Shown: positions 44,591-58,150, counted from the first letter of the stretch. The stretch is DNA of 64,000 nucleotides from Stenocarpella maydis (GCA_002270565.1 NQMI01000010.1:422661-486660); one strand, 5' to 3'. The notes: generated by a model from the sequence alone, not told the origin. Program-made: numbers and translations.

Positions 44591-46674
44591 CACCAGCCCG
44601 GACCTGGTGCTGGGCTGGTTCTGGGGGTTGATTATGGTGCAGAGGGGGAGATGAGAATCGTATTGGGCCTGAGGAGAGAAGAGCAGTGAAAATCAAATCA
44701 TATTTTCAAGATGTATGGTTGACTGGCTGCCTCGTGTGCATGCTATACTGGCGTGTAAGTTTGTTTGACATGTGTTGAGGCTTGTCAACAGCGGGGGCGG
44801 CTGGGGGTGTGGGATAGCCCGCCAGGCCAATGGTGGACCGTTACCAGAATGATCTAGTAGCATCAATGCAGTTAGCTGTGTTTGTTAGTGACGAAGCGTT
44901 CCTATTATTATTACACGGACAGGCGAATGCGTTGGACCTCTAGTATAGTAGTCTGACTAGTCGACAGACAAACCCAACGGTTCCAACCATCTCAACGTCG
45001 CATCAGGAATCAAATCAATCTCCCGCCACGTTGCATGCCCACCATCTGGCAACCTCGTTTGGGCAATAAGCCGGGTTTCATCGCCACGCTCGTGCGTACA
45101 CACAGAGCCAGCCCGTACGCGCGCGGGCGACGACGGGGCTGGAAACCAGGGCGCGCTCCATTCATCCGGACATTTACTTACTGCTCGACCCACCTGCCCG
45201 CCCACCCATCTATTTGCTACGCCTTCTTGATACACCGACCGGCCGGTCCAGAGTCCAGACACACCAGCACCGTCTCCGTCCTGAGCTCACCGGGCCGAAA
45301 CGCCAGAAACGCCCGTCAGTGTCAGCCGAGACCTGGCACCAAACAAACAGTCAGTCAGACAGAGCAAGGCTGGGATAACGAACGTTCGCTCGCTCCACGA
45401 GGGACGTCGGTGCTCTCGACGTCTGCGCCCTTCGCATCGGCGCGTGCATGAGAAGCATAATCGCAAGCGGGGGCTTGAGGAACCGATACACTTGGGTGGA
45501 CAGGGTGAAGTCAACACCGCCACCGTAGGAGAGGAGAAGAAGAATAGGGCGCGCAGAGGAACGACGACAATGACGAACCCGCCGTCGGTAGCCTCGCAGG
45601 GCTCGGGAGGGACTCACACGTATCCAAAAGGCATCCTTAAGAAGAGCGTCCAGGCTGCTTTTGAAGGTGAGAGAGCGAGAGATACCATCAGCACCACCAC
45701 CAGCAACACCACAACCACCACAGCCGCCAACAACACGGCCGCAGTCCCCATCATTCGCCCGCCCGCTGTCCATTGTCGCCACCGCCGGCACGGCGTCTTT
45801 TCCTAGTCTTCAAAGTGTGCCTGCCCGTCCGTGCCCTGGTGTGTCTTGTGTGTCCTGCCCCCCGTCTGCATTGGCCGGCCCATGGCACGGTGCTTGCTTT
45901 CTCCTCGCCGAATCTCATAGCTGCAGCGAATCACCTGCACGTGGGGGGATGCGAAACGATGAGGCGTCCTTGTCATTTGATTGCCTCGATATGAACCTGC
46001 TGCTTACACATACACACTGCGCATGCGCGCCTGCACGTCTGCTTCATCACCATCACCCTCGTTGTCGTCGCACACCGCCTTGCCTCGAGCATGATCTGCG
46101 AGGGGCCAGACGGCCGTCGGTCTCACACGCGCATTGCAGCAGCACAGATGGCTGCTCGCTCTCGCTTCCCTCTGCCCCCCCTCAAGCATCCACCACCACT
46201 GCATGCCTACCCTAACCCAGGGTGCGCCTGCATCCCATGTATACACAACACAGTACACTTATCCGAGGGCATGCTCGGGCAGCCTGAGGTGTCCCGGGGT
46301 CCCACACATCTCATCGCGGCCCCCATCCACGATCTCGGGGAGCCCGGAAACGGGGGCCGAAGCCCTTCTGCCGACCAGTTCTTGGCTGCGGAGGGTCCCG
46401 GCCCCGTCGGCACGTCAGCTGGGGCCAGCTTGCATGTCCAGGCAGGTAGTTAGGCTTGCACGCCTCGTATCCCTTCCCCGAACACCTGCCACCTTGCCAC
46501 CCCAATGCCGCCCCCAATTTCCCCTTCTGAGCAAATGATATTGCTGCTGGCTTCTGGTGCTGTGCTACTGCTCAAAGCACGGCATCTCCCCCTCCTCCAA
46601 CCACCCCCCGGCCAGCTCTTTCTCCGCCGCTCTCCCTTCTTGACCTGCTCGGGCCCCTCATCATCACGAGCAGC
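44591..46674. other. Intergenic region between arp2 and the Cdk8 gene
   Basis: About 2.1 kb, mostly GC-balanced and pyrimidine-rich on the plus strand towards its right end, consistent with a long 5' leader/promoter of the kinase gene. Short frames on both strands have no recognisable content. I see no RNA gene. Confidence 0.55.
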
Positions 46675-46889
46675 ATGATGAACTCGTCGGCCTCCACGAG
46701 GCAGTATGGCCTGGCCCGGCAGTCGTCAGGTCTTCAAGGGAGGCCAGGCCTGTCGAGGCAGGGTTCATCCTCATGTACGACCTGCTGCCCTCACCATCTC
46801 GTCTTGTCTCGCTTGGTTTTCTCCCCCAGTTTTTATGTCACCTGACTCTCCTCAAGCCCCCTCCCCCCCCCCCAAAAAAAACCAAACCT

Positions 46890-46925
<36 letters not shown>

Positions 46926-48278
46926 AGGACCAGAATCCCCAACATGATCCTAGTGCATCAAGACTGACCCCGTGCTGTAGACCCATCTGACCGCGGCTTC
47001 GGCCCTGTCGGCTACCAGTCAAAAGTCCGTGTCATTGACCGCTACAAGGTCATCGGCTTCATCAGCAGTGGGACCTATGGCCGCGTCTACAAGGCCGTCG
47101 GCCGTCAGGGCCAGCCCGGCGAGTTCGCCATCAAGAAGTTCAAGCCGGACAAGGAGGGCGAGGTGGTGACGTACACGGGCATCTCGCAGTCGGCGGTGCG
47201 CGAGATGGCGCTGTGCTCGGAGCTGTCGCACCCCAACGTTATCAAGCTGCACGAGATCATCCTCGAGGACAAGTGCATCTTCATGGTCTTCGAGTACGCC
47301 GAGCACGACCTCCTGCAGATCATCCACCACCACACCCAGCAGCCCCGCCACCCCATCCCGCCCGCCACCATCAAGTCCATCATGTTCCAGCTGCTCAACG
47401 GCTGCCAGTACCTGCACGCCAACTGGGTCCTGCACCGCGACCTCAAGCCCGCCAACATCATGGTCACCTCTGCCGGCGAGGTCAAGATCGGCGACCTCGG
47501 CCTGGCCCGCATGTTCCAGAAGCCCCTCCACAGCCTCTACAGCGGCGATAAGGTCGTCGTCACCATCTGGTACCGCGCCCCGGAGCTGCTTCTGGGCAGC
47601 AGGCACTACACGCCCGCCATCGACATGTGGGCCCTGGGCTGCATCTTCGCCGAGCTCCTGAGCCTGCGGCCCATATTCAAGGGCGAGGAGGCCAAGATGG
47701 ACTCCAAGAAGACGGTGCCCTTCCAGCGCAACCAGATGCAGAAGATTGTCGACATCATGGGCCTGCCCACTAAGGAGCGCTGGCCCCTGCTGGTCCACAT
47801 GCCCGAGTACGGCTCCCTGTCGCAGCTGCAGCCGCCCATGACCCATCACGGTGGGGGCAGGGGCCACCACGGCCACGGCCACCACTCGCAGCACCAGCAG
47901 CAGCCCGCGGGCAGCCAGCTGGACAAGTGGTACAACGGGACCATAACCACGAGCACGGGGACGTCGGCGCCCAACGGCGGGCCGAGCTCGCTGGCGTCGC
48001 TGGGCCACGAGGGGTACAGGCTGCTGGCGGGCCTGCTCGAGTACGACCCGGAGAAGCGGCTCACGGCGGCGCAGGCGCTGCAGCACCCCTTCTTCGCGAC
48101 GGGGCCCGACAAGGTCAGTGCCAACTGCTTCGAGGGCCTCAAGGTCGAGTACCCGCACCGCCGCGTCAGCCAGGATGACAACGACATACGCACCTCGAGC
48201 CTCCCGGGGACCAAGCGCAGCGGCCTGCCCGACGACTCGCTCGTCCGCCCTGGCAAGAGGGTTAAGCAGGACGGCTAG
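46675..48278 (+). CDS. ssn3: Cyclin-dependent kinase 8 / Ssn3, Mediator kinase module
   Basis: Two exons (46675-46774, 46981-48278) encode 465 residues. The start MMNSSASTRQYGLARQ is the usual mould Ssn3 leader. The kinase domain follows: SSGTYGRVYKA (P-loop), AIKKFKPDKEG (catalytic Lys), the TGISQSAVRE C-helix typical of Cdk8 in place of PSTAIRE, HRDLKPANIM, DLGLAR and the WYRAPELLLG segment. A His/Gln/Gly-rich insertion (about residues 320-370) precedes the C-terminal kinase helices, and the end is basic (PGKRVKQD). With cyclin C it phosphorylates RNA polymerase II and transcription factors in the nucleus. The intron (206 nt) contains a GTC microsatellite and ends with CTGAC branch and TGTAG. 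A small extra exon inside it cannot be excluded. Confidence 0.95.
46891..46924. repeat. CGT/GTC trinucleotide microsatellite
   Basis: About 11 uninterrupted CGT units within the single intron of the Cdk8 gene, preceded by poly-C and poly-A runs. Likely length-variable. Confidence 0.9.
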
Positions 48279-49604
48279 GCCACCGGCCCCCTTGCGGAGC
48301 GCTTTTTTTTTGGGGGGGGGGGACTCGAGGAAGGGGTACCGATTTGTACGAAGGCGTTGGGCTTGTGCTGCTGTGCAGGACGAGGAGACGTCGAGATTGG
48401 CGCCAAAATCCTTTTTTTTTTTGTTTGTGTGTTTTTGTGTTGGGGCAATACTTGACTTCCCCTTCACGAGGGAGCATTGCAATTTTTCGGGAGTATGCAT
48501 TATCATGGAGCATGGTGTTTAGGCAGGCAATATGCGAGATGTCTGAGAAAGCCCAGGCTTATTGAAGGGCCATCATGGGACGGCGTTTTTTTTAGTAGCA
48601 TGAATTAGACTGAGCATTGGCATTATAGAGGAAGGAGAGATGGTTTGACGGTGGTCGGGAAGGCGGCGGAATGAATGGAAGGCCAGAATTAGTGCCATGC
48701 AAGTGTTCTTTAGGGTGACATATGAATACTCCGTACGTACCGTACCTTTTTGGTGATTCATTTGGACGGGGGCCAGCCCGCTTCTTTTTTGCTTTTTCAA
48801 CAAATGCACTGACTACTCGAGTACTACTCTATGGGCAACTTGCTCTCGGCCTCACAAAGCCTTTTTTTCTTTTAATATTGGTGTCTGGGTGTATAGGTTG
48901 TCCTGGAGGTATGATATCGAACCGCTCGCTCCCATAATAATCCCTTCCCCCCCTCCCTTTCCTCCTGGTCTGCTCCCTCCCGACCTGGCCGGACACAGCT
49001 CGGCTCAGCTCATCCGTGGGGCCCGGGTGAGGAATATGCCTCTGCGTGATGCCACAGATCCGAGGTTGCTGACATGGTTGGGGTGCGTGCGGGCGCCTGA
49101 AGGAGGAGCTTCTCTCATTCGAACCCCTCACTGCCGTCCCCGGCTATGTTGCTTGTTCCTGGAAGCACAGGCTGGTGGGAAAAGATGTATGAAGAAAGAG
49201 CGCCGATGAAACGGGGAATTACATGACTGTACAAAGGAGGACGAAAAAAGATATGGAGTCGTCAAACGTAATAGCATAATACAGGAAGAGAGAGGGCGGG
49301 GGTAAAAAGAAAAGGAAAAAAAAAAAGGAAATTCTAGGGCCGAGGCGACTGAGTGCATTACGAGTATCCCCCTCCTCCATTTTCTCAGCCTCCCGAACCC
49401 AGCTGAATCCTCAGCAATGCCGGTCAGACATGTGCTCTTTTTTTTCCCCCAGGGGTTTTGTTGGTATGAGCCCTATAGTTACCACGCCCCTCGGCCACCT
49501 CAATGGCCTTGCTTTCGCCAAACGCATTACACCACAGCGCATATACGCGCGCTCATTGTCTTTCTGCTGCACGCGGCATCCCCCGGCGCTCGTCGCCGGT
49601 CCTT
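48279..49604. other. Convergent 3' intergenic region
   Basis: Between two convergent genes (Cdk8 and the Arf6-type GTPase). It has homopolymer runs (T at 48303-48310, G at 48312-48321, T at 48413-48422, A around 49319-49326) and no gene. 3' UTRs of both genes are expected here. Confidence 0.55.
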
Positions 49605-50429
<825 letters not shown>

Positions 50430-51251
50430 TCAATCAGGTTGCCTGGGGAGTCGGGCCAGGGCACGGGAAGGCAAGATAACAGCGCGGATTCGGTGAGGCC
50501 GGGCGTGGTAGTAAATAGACAGCGGGAGCGAGAGAGCGCTTGATCAGGAACAATTTCGGATTTGCGCGTGCGGCGGCAGTAAACGGCGTGTTGGGAGATG
50601 AGCGAGGCGAGTCAGGAAGGTGCGCGTGTCGCAAGAGGTACGATGTGGGAGACGCGACGTGGGAGACTTGTCAGCGCAGCTGGTGGTGGGCGACGGCAGG
50701 GCGAAGGGAGTGAGTGCGTCGCGTGGGATATAGACTAGTCAAGGCAGAGCAGGCTGCGGGTGGGTGTTGCAAAAGGAATGTATGTCGTCGGATGGGTTGC
50801 GCCCCGGGGGTATTCGACCTAGGCGGCGGAGCAGAAGAGAACACAATGCCGGTAGCAGCAGAAGGGTCTGGAGAGAGGTGGGCGGATAGAAATTAGCATG
50901 AGCAGGTGCCAGTTGCTCGTACAGTCAGATGCCGAGTGGGCTTGCAGTAGTAGCAAGACCGGGGAGTGGGGGGGGGGCCTGTTGGGAGGGCGCGGATCTG
51001 GGTAGGGATGTGCCGAGATGCAATGCAATTCAATTCGACCACCAACTGTGGGTAGCTCCGGGATTGGGCGTGAATTCATCAGGAGGCACGACTTACTACT
51101 ACTGATGGGGCTGTCGACGCCAAGAGGCCTGATAAGTGACCAATCACTTGCTAATAACTGGGATGGACTGAGTGAGTAGAGAAGGAGAGTAGGCGGTATA
51201 GAGAAGGGGAAGGAGAGAGGGTGAGAGATGGAGAATAGAGAGAGACACAGA

Positions 51252-51288
51252 TAGAGAGAGAGAGAGAGAGTGTGTGTGTGTGTGTGTG
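51252..51288. repeat. Compound dinucleotide microsatellite (AG)n(TG)n
   Basis: About nine AG units directly followed by about nine TG units. Confidence 0.9.
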
Positions 51289-51530
51289 GCCGGAGAAGAG
51301 ACGAGAAGAAAAGAGGGGAGAGTATTGCGACGGGAGATTGCGTAGACTAAGTGTTATGTATGAATGGTGGTGACGAGAATCTGGGGGGGGGGATAGGAAA
51401 GTGAGTGGTCAAGATGAGTGTGTGAGTGCGTGAGAGACATGGGCATATATCTATCAGGTTCAGAAAAGGAAATAGAGCCTCAAGCCTCGAGCTTGACGGA
51501 CCGACTGACTGGGTTGACTGGCAAGCGACT

Positions 51531-51570
51531 TGCGACACAATGCGACACAATGCGACACAATGCGATACAT
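51531..51570. repeat. Four-copy 10-bp tandem repeat
   Basis: Three exact copies of TGCGACACAA followed by one diverged copy (TGCGATACAT). Confidence 0.85.
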
Positions 51571-52782
51571 TGGGGCTGGGCGGTGCAATACAATGAATGG
51601 ATGCAATGCAAATAATAAATAATGCAGCTGTCCTCTTTGATGGTTGAGGCATAGTGTGATGTGAGTGCGTGCGTGAGAGAGCGATGCGTGGCGAGGGATG
51701 AGCCTGCTGGCTGGGCAGGTTTGGGGTCATGTCTGGTTGGGTCCTGATACTTACCTACACTAGGTGGTGCTGGCTGCTGTTGTTCCTGTCCCTGTCCCTG
51801 TCCCTATTGCTATTGCTGGGGCTGCAGTGTAAATGTAGATACTCGAAAGGGAGAGAGACTGTGTGTGTGTGTGTGTATCTGGGATTTAACCAAACAATGA
51901 ATTTCTAAATTCAACAGGCGGCAGACCCTGAACAAAATGATCAGGCTGGGCCGGCTCAAGTTGCACTTTCTTTTCTGATGGCGAGCGGCGGGTGGGGGAG
52001 GGGGTTGGAAACAGGAACGGGAACATTGAGGCGTTTCAATTCATTTTGGCTTGCCCCTGACTTGCTGCTGGCCTTGGCACTGGCTGGCTGGCCTCGTGTG
52101 TTTGGATAAACCGGCCGTAAGCAAGAGCAAGAGGTACGTACCCACCCACGGTTTACTTACTATGCATGTGTACCCCGTACACTACCTAACCTAGTGTAGG
52201 CCAAGCCCCTCGCACCCGCTTTGCTCTGCATACGCCCATCTCCCAGGGGGCCCACCCAACCACGCGAGCATCAATATTAATCTGCACCCCCAAAAAACTA
52301 TAACCTGGCCCGGACATTACTTTCTCTACGAGATTGAAAATCCCGCCTGCTGCCACCTCCCCATCCGACATTGGGACTGCTCTAACGAGACTAACCAGCC
52401 CGACATCCCGCGTATATTTAGCCATACCCCGTGCTCGACACTCCATCCTGTCCCGCCCGGCGCCCGAACTCATGATTGCCTCTCGTGTTGCCATGCCCAT
52501 CGGTCCGCTGTCCTGATTGATGTCTTCTTGCGAGCCCTACATACGAGACCTGCACGGCCAGACCTGCACGACCTGTGCGGGCCCGAGAACCAGCCCCACG
52601 AGGCAAGGCAGCCAGCGACCCCATTGCAGCGTCTTTTTTTCTTCTTCTTTTTTTTTTGGCATAGGCAATGCATGCACAGTGACCTCTGTGGACGTAAACC
52701 TAGATATAAATATGAATGTGAATATGCGTCTAGGCCTGAGCTATGCTCCTACCCTCGTGGCCCGTCGCGCCTTGCCCCCTAT

Positions 52783-54177
52783 CTAGTCCCGGTAGTCCAC
52801 CACAAACCGCCGCTCCACCACCTGCTGCGTGCCCGACTGCTCCTCCCCTTCGAACCGTAGGTTGACATTGCCCGTGCTGGCATCCATTCCCGTCACCTCG
52901 GCCTTGTAGAAGGTGGTGCTGTCAGGGTACAGCGCCAGCACCGTCTTGCCCTTGTCCAGCTTCGGCAGCTCCGTGCTAGGGGCCGGGATCGGGATCATCC
53001 CGGACGCGCTCATCTTGTACTCCTTCCTGGCGGGCGACGGCACGTCCGGGTCCTCGTCCTTGACAATGTACCGCCGTCCCTTGCCCTCGCCAACTACCTG
53101 CTTCACCTTGCCCAGGTACCACTCGGTCGTGTCGTTGGGCGTTGGGGGCTTGGGCTTGAACGCCACGTCCTGGTCCCGAGAGAACATGACCTTGGCCCGG
53201 ATCGAGCTGCCCACCGTTGGCGCCCCCGACGAGAAGCTGCCCGACTGCGGCTCCGCGCTGTCGGCCTTGGGCGTGTCGCGGTCGCCCGGACGCGGTGGCA
53301 CGCTGTCACGATTGCCGGACCGGTCGCTGGACGCCCCCCCGCTCCGGCCTCCGAGCTTCCGCGCGTGGCCGCCGATGGGGCTGGGGTGCGGGCTGTCAGC
53401 AGAGCCGTCAAAGTCGTACAGGTCCTTGTCCTTGTCTCTGTCCTTGTCCCTTTCTGCATCTCTTTCAATATCGCGTTCGCGGTCGCGGTCGCGTTCGCGG
53501 TCGCGGTCACGTTCACGTTCCCGGTCGCGGTCGCGGTTGCGGTCTCTTTCCTTCTCACGCTCGCGCTCGCGCTCGCGCTCACGGTCCTTTTCCCGTTGGT
53601 CTCGTTCCCTCTCCCGCTCCCTCTCGCGCTCTCGTTCCCTCTCCCTCTCCCTCTCGCGCTCTCGATCTGCCTTATCCGGTTTGCCGGCCCTACTGGAGCT
53701 GCGGCCGGTGCCAGAAAGGAGGCTGGCAGAACGGGACGATGAGCCGTGCGCGGGCGCGGCAGCCTTCTCCTTGCCCTCTTGGATTGCTCTCAGTATCTCG
53801 ATGAATCCAAGCAGCTCACCGATCTTCTTGCCGGTGGCATCGTTGATTTTGACCCCATCCCGGTAAAGCTTGTCCAGGCTGTGCAGGCCCTGGTCTACCG
53901 ACTTGATCTCGGCGGGGTCCTTGGAGTCTTGGTTGTTGGCTATATAGCTCTCCTTGCCGGCGATCTGGCGGACGTTGTCGTTGCTCTGATTCACCTCCTC
54001 GATGATGGTCTGAAGATCTGCCTGGATCTTTTCCCAGAGCTGGACCTCCTCGCCCTGGGCGCTACTGTTGCGAGGGGCCCGTGGCCTCGGCTCTCTATTT
54101 CGGTGCGACATGCCCTTCCAGCTGTCTGTATTTTCAACTTCACGGAGAAGTCTACGTAGTCTTTCGTTAGTAGCCAT
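52783..54177 (-). CDS. sgf29: SGF29, SAGA-associated factor with tandem Tudor domain
   Basis: Single-exon frame of 464 residues from the ATG at 54177; the frame is open further upstream but family sequence starts here (MATNERLRRLLREVEN). The N-terminal third is helical and should bind the SAGA deubiquitinase/acetyltransferase complex. Residues about 168-258 are an extraordinary Arg/Glu then Arg/Asp dipeptide region. Residues 325-464 are the SGF29 double Tudor domain: SIRAKVMFS, TEWYLGKVKQV, ALYPDSTTFYKAEV and LRFEGEE. Tyr417, Tyr424 and Phe442 fit the aromatic cage that reads methylated H3K4. Its nuclear role is to anchor SAGA at active promoters. The low-complexity linker lengthens the protein relative to the usual roughly 300-400 residues. 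The Tudor assignment is firm. Confidence 0.93.
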   Translation of the reverse strand: MATNERLRRLLREVENTDSWKGMSHRNREPRPRAPRNSSAQGEEVQLWEKIQADLQTIIEEVNQSNDNVRQIAGKESYIANNQDSKDPAEIKSVDQGLHSLDKLYRDGVKINDATGKKIGELLGFIEILRAIQEGKEKAAAPAHGSSSRSASLLSGTGRSSSRAGKPDKADRERERERERERERERERERERDQREKDREREREREREKERDRNRDRDRERERDRDRERDRDRERDIERDAERDKDRDKDKDLYDFDGSADSPHPSPIGGHARKLGGRSGGASSDRSGNRDSVPPRPGDRDTPKADSAEPQSGSFSSGAPTVGSSIRAKVMFSRDQDVAFKPKPPTPNDTTEWYLGKVKQVVGEGKGRRYIVKDEDPDVPSPARKEYKMSASGMIPIPAPSTELPKLDKGKTVLALYPDSTTFYKAEVTGMDASTGNVNLRFEGEEQSGTQQVVERRFVVDYRD

Positions 54178-56133
54178 TTTGATAATGATTCCATAAACCG
54201 AAAGAGAAAAAAAAACAAGGACAGATAGCACAAAAGTAGTAGACTTTGTTTGGTGTGATGGTTGGAAAGGAGGATTTTGGTTCGGGCAGGTTGAAAAGAA
54301 GTCTGAAAGGAGTAACAGATAATAAGGAAAGCAGTATAGTGATGGGGGATGGGAGGAGCGATAGCCCTTGCCATGTTCTGGTATTTTCGGCGCAATAATG
54401 GAGCGTACCTTCAGTTGTTGATAGTCCAGCTGCTCCAGCTTGTCCGTGGTGTCCAACTGGGTCGTGCCTACGCAACTCCCATGGGTGGATGAGGAACGAA
54501 AGGTCAAGGGGGGAGGGATGAGGATGCAGGTGGTGGTGGTGGATATAGCACGTGTGGTGTGTGCATGTGCCTGTAGGTTGGGTATATGATTCTGGGTCGG
54601 CCTTGCACTACCAGGCTGGATGCGCGGCCGTACCTGATGTTGCAGAGACGTGATTCTCCACCGTTGATAGTGATTTGAGACCGGAGTGTTTGTTGTGCCT
54701 GGATTACATGTATATGAATGGGTATGCATGAAATCACAGATTATAGAGAGGGCCCAGGTGAGTGAAGTATGGATGAGATGAGAGGAGTATGATAGAGTAG
54801 ATTGGTGCGAGGGATGGTGAGAGACAGGGGATAAGAGAAGTGAGCGAGAGGTAGGGAGAGATGAAGAGAGTGTGTATGAGGGAGAGAGAGAGAGAGAGAA
54901 AGAGAGACAGGGCTAGGCGGCTAGGCTATGGCACCGGTCTTGATGCTTTTGATTTTGTGTGGGCGATCCGGTATTGTTGTACCAAGAATGATGAATGGTG
55001 TGCAACCAACCTTGAGCCGGATGAAGACCGTTCGTGTCGAAAAGGAGGCGGAGGCTGGCTGGTCTGGTTGTCATTGCGCCTGGAAGGTTGCCATGTCATT
55101 CTCTTGGGAAGGAGCAATCGTGGGACGCTTGAAACATTTGAGGCCAGCCAGCAGATCAGAGCCCAAGCCCGTCGTCTTCATTGGGCGACAGGAAGAGCAA
55201 CGGGTAGGCGGAATGGAGGATTGGATGGGGGGGGTGAGCTTTTTTTTGTGACGGGACACGGATACGGGGGGGAGGGTGCTGGGGATACCTTGGAGTTGGC
55301 TGGGGTGCGGCGGGCAGGGTCAGGTACCCCGTGTGAGTGAGAGCTCTCTGGGAGGAGGGAGGGAGGGATGTTGGGGGCTGTCCGAGGCGAGGCGAGACGA
55401 CGCGACACGCTTACGGAGGCTGCCCTCTTGGGTTGGGGTGCCTGGGAGTGGTGGCAAGGTTTTGAACCTTGGGAGAGAGGCTGGGTGGGGCTGGGCGGAG
55501 GATCGATGGGTTAGGTGAGCTGGGGCTTAGGTATGGTGCTGCGAGTGGTGAGTGAGTGGTGAGTGTATGTAGTGTGTGCGAGATGGTTGAGGGAGGAAAT
55601 GAATACACGCCAGCCTTCTCGGTAGCCTGGCAAGCCCAATATTGAAGCTGGGACCAGCACTTGACCAGAGAGGGCCCATTCCGTGGTGGGGTCAAGCTAC
55701 CTCGGCACATACCTAGGCAATGTATGTACTTGAATGTCGTACCTCCAATCTTGGTCCCTTGGTAGATTGCTAGCAACATTGGAGCTTCCTCCCAGCCAAG
55801 GTCAACTGCTGGGGTACGTACCCGGCCGGCCAGCACAAATGTTACGGTAGACACCTGCTGTGACTCTCCGTAGTTGCAATGGCTGGCGAGGCAGGTCAGC
55901 ATCGAGGTCTGCGACCCGGGTGCGCTCCAGGTGTGATGTCAGCTTCCCTCCCAGTTACTCAACATCGACCAACCTACAGCTAACTCCCTACTTACTTATA
56001 ATTAGTGCCCAAAGCTGCCTCTCCCCCTTGGCCATCCTTTCCACCACTGTCCGACAACTCCTCGCCCGCCTGCCCATAGCAACTCCAACGAGCCCACCCA
56101 CAGCCCTCCGGTCCCTGGACCCTGAAGCTCACG
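54178..56133. promoter_or_regulatory. Divergent region between sgf29 and phosphomannose isomerase
   Basis: About 1.95 kb with no gene recognised. It contains the long leader of sgf29 on the left, a GA-rich stretch with a (GA)n microsatellite at about 54881-54906, and the C-rich promoter/leader of the isomerase on the right. Open frames here are short and lack family content. Confidence 0.5.
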
Positions 56134-57569
56134 ATGCAGGTCCCCCTCCTCAGACTCCAGTGCGGGGTCAATTCCTATGACTGGGGCAAGAAGGGCTACG
56201 ACTCAGCCGCCGCCAAGTTTGCTGCTGCCACGCCGGCTGCCGACTTCACCATCAAACATGACCAGCCTTACGCCGAGGTAAAGTCTGCTGCCATGTCCAG
56301 CCAGGTCTGGTGCGCCATGGGCTGACAGAGGGCGTTCTTGCTCCTTCCCACCAGCTCTGGATGGGCACCCATCCCTCCAATCCCTCCAGGGACTTGCGAA
56401 CCGGCCGCACTCTCCTCGACCTCGTCCAAGACAACCAGGCCCTCCTCTCGCAATCCGTCATTGCGAGATATGGCAACAAGCTGCCCTTCCTCTTCAAGAT
56501 CCTCTCCATCTCCAAGGCCCTCTCCATCCAGGCACACCCCAACAAGAAGCTTGCCGAGCAGCTCCACGCCAGGGACCCCAAGAACTATCCCGATGACAAC
56601 CACAAGCCAGAGATGGCCATCGCCCTCACCCATTTCGAGGGCCTGTGTGGCTTCAGGCCACCATCCGAGATAGTCCACTTGCTACACACTGTCAAGTCCC
56701 TCCGTGACTTTGTCGGCCCCGACACGGCAGAGGCCTTCACCGCCACCATCAAGTCCCACGAGGCCGACGAGTGCGACGATGCCAAGCGAGACAACAAGGC
56801 TGCCCTACAAAAACTGTTCGGGGCTCTCATGTCCAGGCCACAGTCTGCCCTCGAGACGGCAACCAGTGCCCTCCTGGATGAGGCCACCGCGGGGGCTGAC
56901 GACTTTGCCGGCGGCGGCACCGGGCCCAACTCCGGAAAGGACCTCTCCGAGCTGATCAAGCGACTACACGGCCAGTTCGGCGCCGATTATGGCCTCTTCG
57001 TGCAGTTCCTATGCAACCTGGTGACCATGGCCCCCGGGGAGGCCCTCTTTCTACGGGCTGATGACATCCACGCCTACATCTCGGGCGATATTGTCGAGTG
57101 CATGGCCGCCAGCGACAATGTCATCCGGGCCGGCTTCACCCCAAAGTTCAAGGACGTCGACACGCTCGTGTCCATCTTGACCTACAACTACGCCCCAATC
57201 GAGGAGCAAAAGATGTCCCCGAAGGAGTACGCATATGCCACCCTCAATCGCACAGCATATAGCTCCAGTAGCGAGGTCATGCTGTACGACCCCCCAATCG
57301 ACGAGTTCAGCGTCGTGCGGTCCACCCTAAGAAGCAAGGGTGCCAAGGTGACGTTTGACCCGCTGGACGGCCCCAGCATCATCATCTGCACCAGCGGGAG
57401 CGGCAAGATCTCGGTCGGGCCGACCGTGGAGGACATGAAGCAGGGCTATGTCTTCTTTGTGGGCTCGACCGCTGAGGTCGTCCTCGAGTCTACTAGCGAG
57501 GGCGAGGAGGAGTTCATGACTTTCAAGGCCTTTTGCGAGGTCGTGGACGACGGTGACAGCGGCTCATAA
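56134..57569 (+). CDS. Mannose-6-phosphate isomerase (type I)
   Basis: Two exons (56134-56277, 56355-57569; 77-nt intron) encode 452 residues. It interconverts fructose-6-phosphate and mannose-6-phosphate in the cytosol, feeding GDP-mannose for protein and wall glycosylation. The zinc ligands of the family are present: Gln107 and His109 in SIQAHPNK, Glu134 in HKPEMAIA, and His287 in [14 protein letters not shown]. The latter also shows the [19 protein letters not shown] signature (read in parts). The start reads [21 protein letters not shown], which is the conserved PMI N-terminus. The length is normal. It is the last housekeeping gene before a transposon block beginning about 600 bp downstream. 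Confidence 0.96.
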
Positions 57570-58150
57570 GACACTGAACCACAGAGTATCTCTGTCGCAA
57601 TGCTCCGTGGGCACGCAGCGAATTACTGATGCTCTTGGACTGATTGCACCTGACACATACCTAGGCAATAGCTGGCACGGTCCCTTAAGATGGGACCGTG
57701 GCTCCTGGAGATGGCAGGAGCGGCCAATTTGGGCAATATTCAAACTAAATGGAGCACATGGCGATCGGGGCATTGGCGGCGACGAGAGAGTATCGTGGAC
57801 AATTTGTTTTGGGTCTTGTTGCTCTACCATTGCTGTTCTCATCTCAGTCAACCATGGACTATCATAGACATCTGACTGAGAAGTCCGCCACGATGATTGC
57901 CCAACGCTCACCAATTGGCCTCGAATCCACTGCTAAAGGCCCTGCTGGGTTTGCACGATTTCCCGCATCCGAGTAAGCAAGGGGCCCATGAACGGCCCCC
58001 GATATACCTTTAGTCTGTCGGCAGGCTCCCAGCACTGTGCAAATACCAAAAAGAGATTTTTTTGAGGCACCAGGCGCAGTCTAACGTGGGTGGCCCACAT
58101 TCGGTCCCCCCCCCTGTTCCTGACCCCCCCCCCCCGCATACGCGTGACGC
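57570..58150. other. 3' flank of the isomerase gene and edge of repeat block
   Basis: Normal-composition sequence with no gene. Poly-C runs at about 58107-58113 and 58126-58136 precede the abrupt change to AT-rich DNA at about 58150-58180. Confidence 0.55.

Noticed and set aside
47019..48506. A 495-codon open frame antisense to the Cdk8 gene
   Set aside because: It is the mirror of GC-rich codon third positions in the kinase exon; composition is low-complexity and no family sequence appears.
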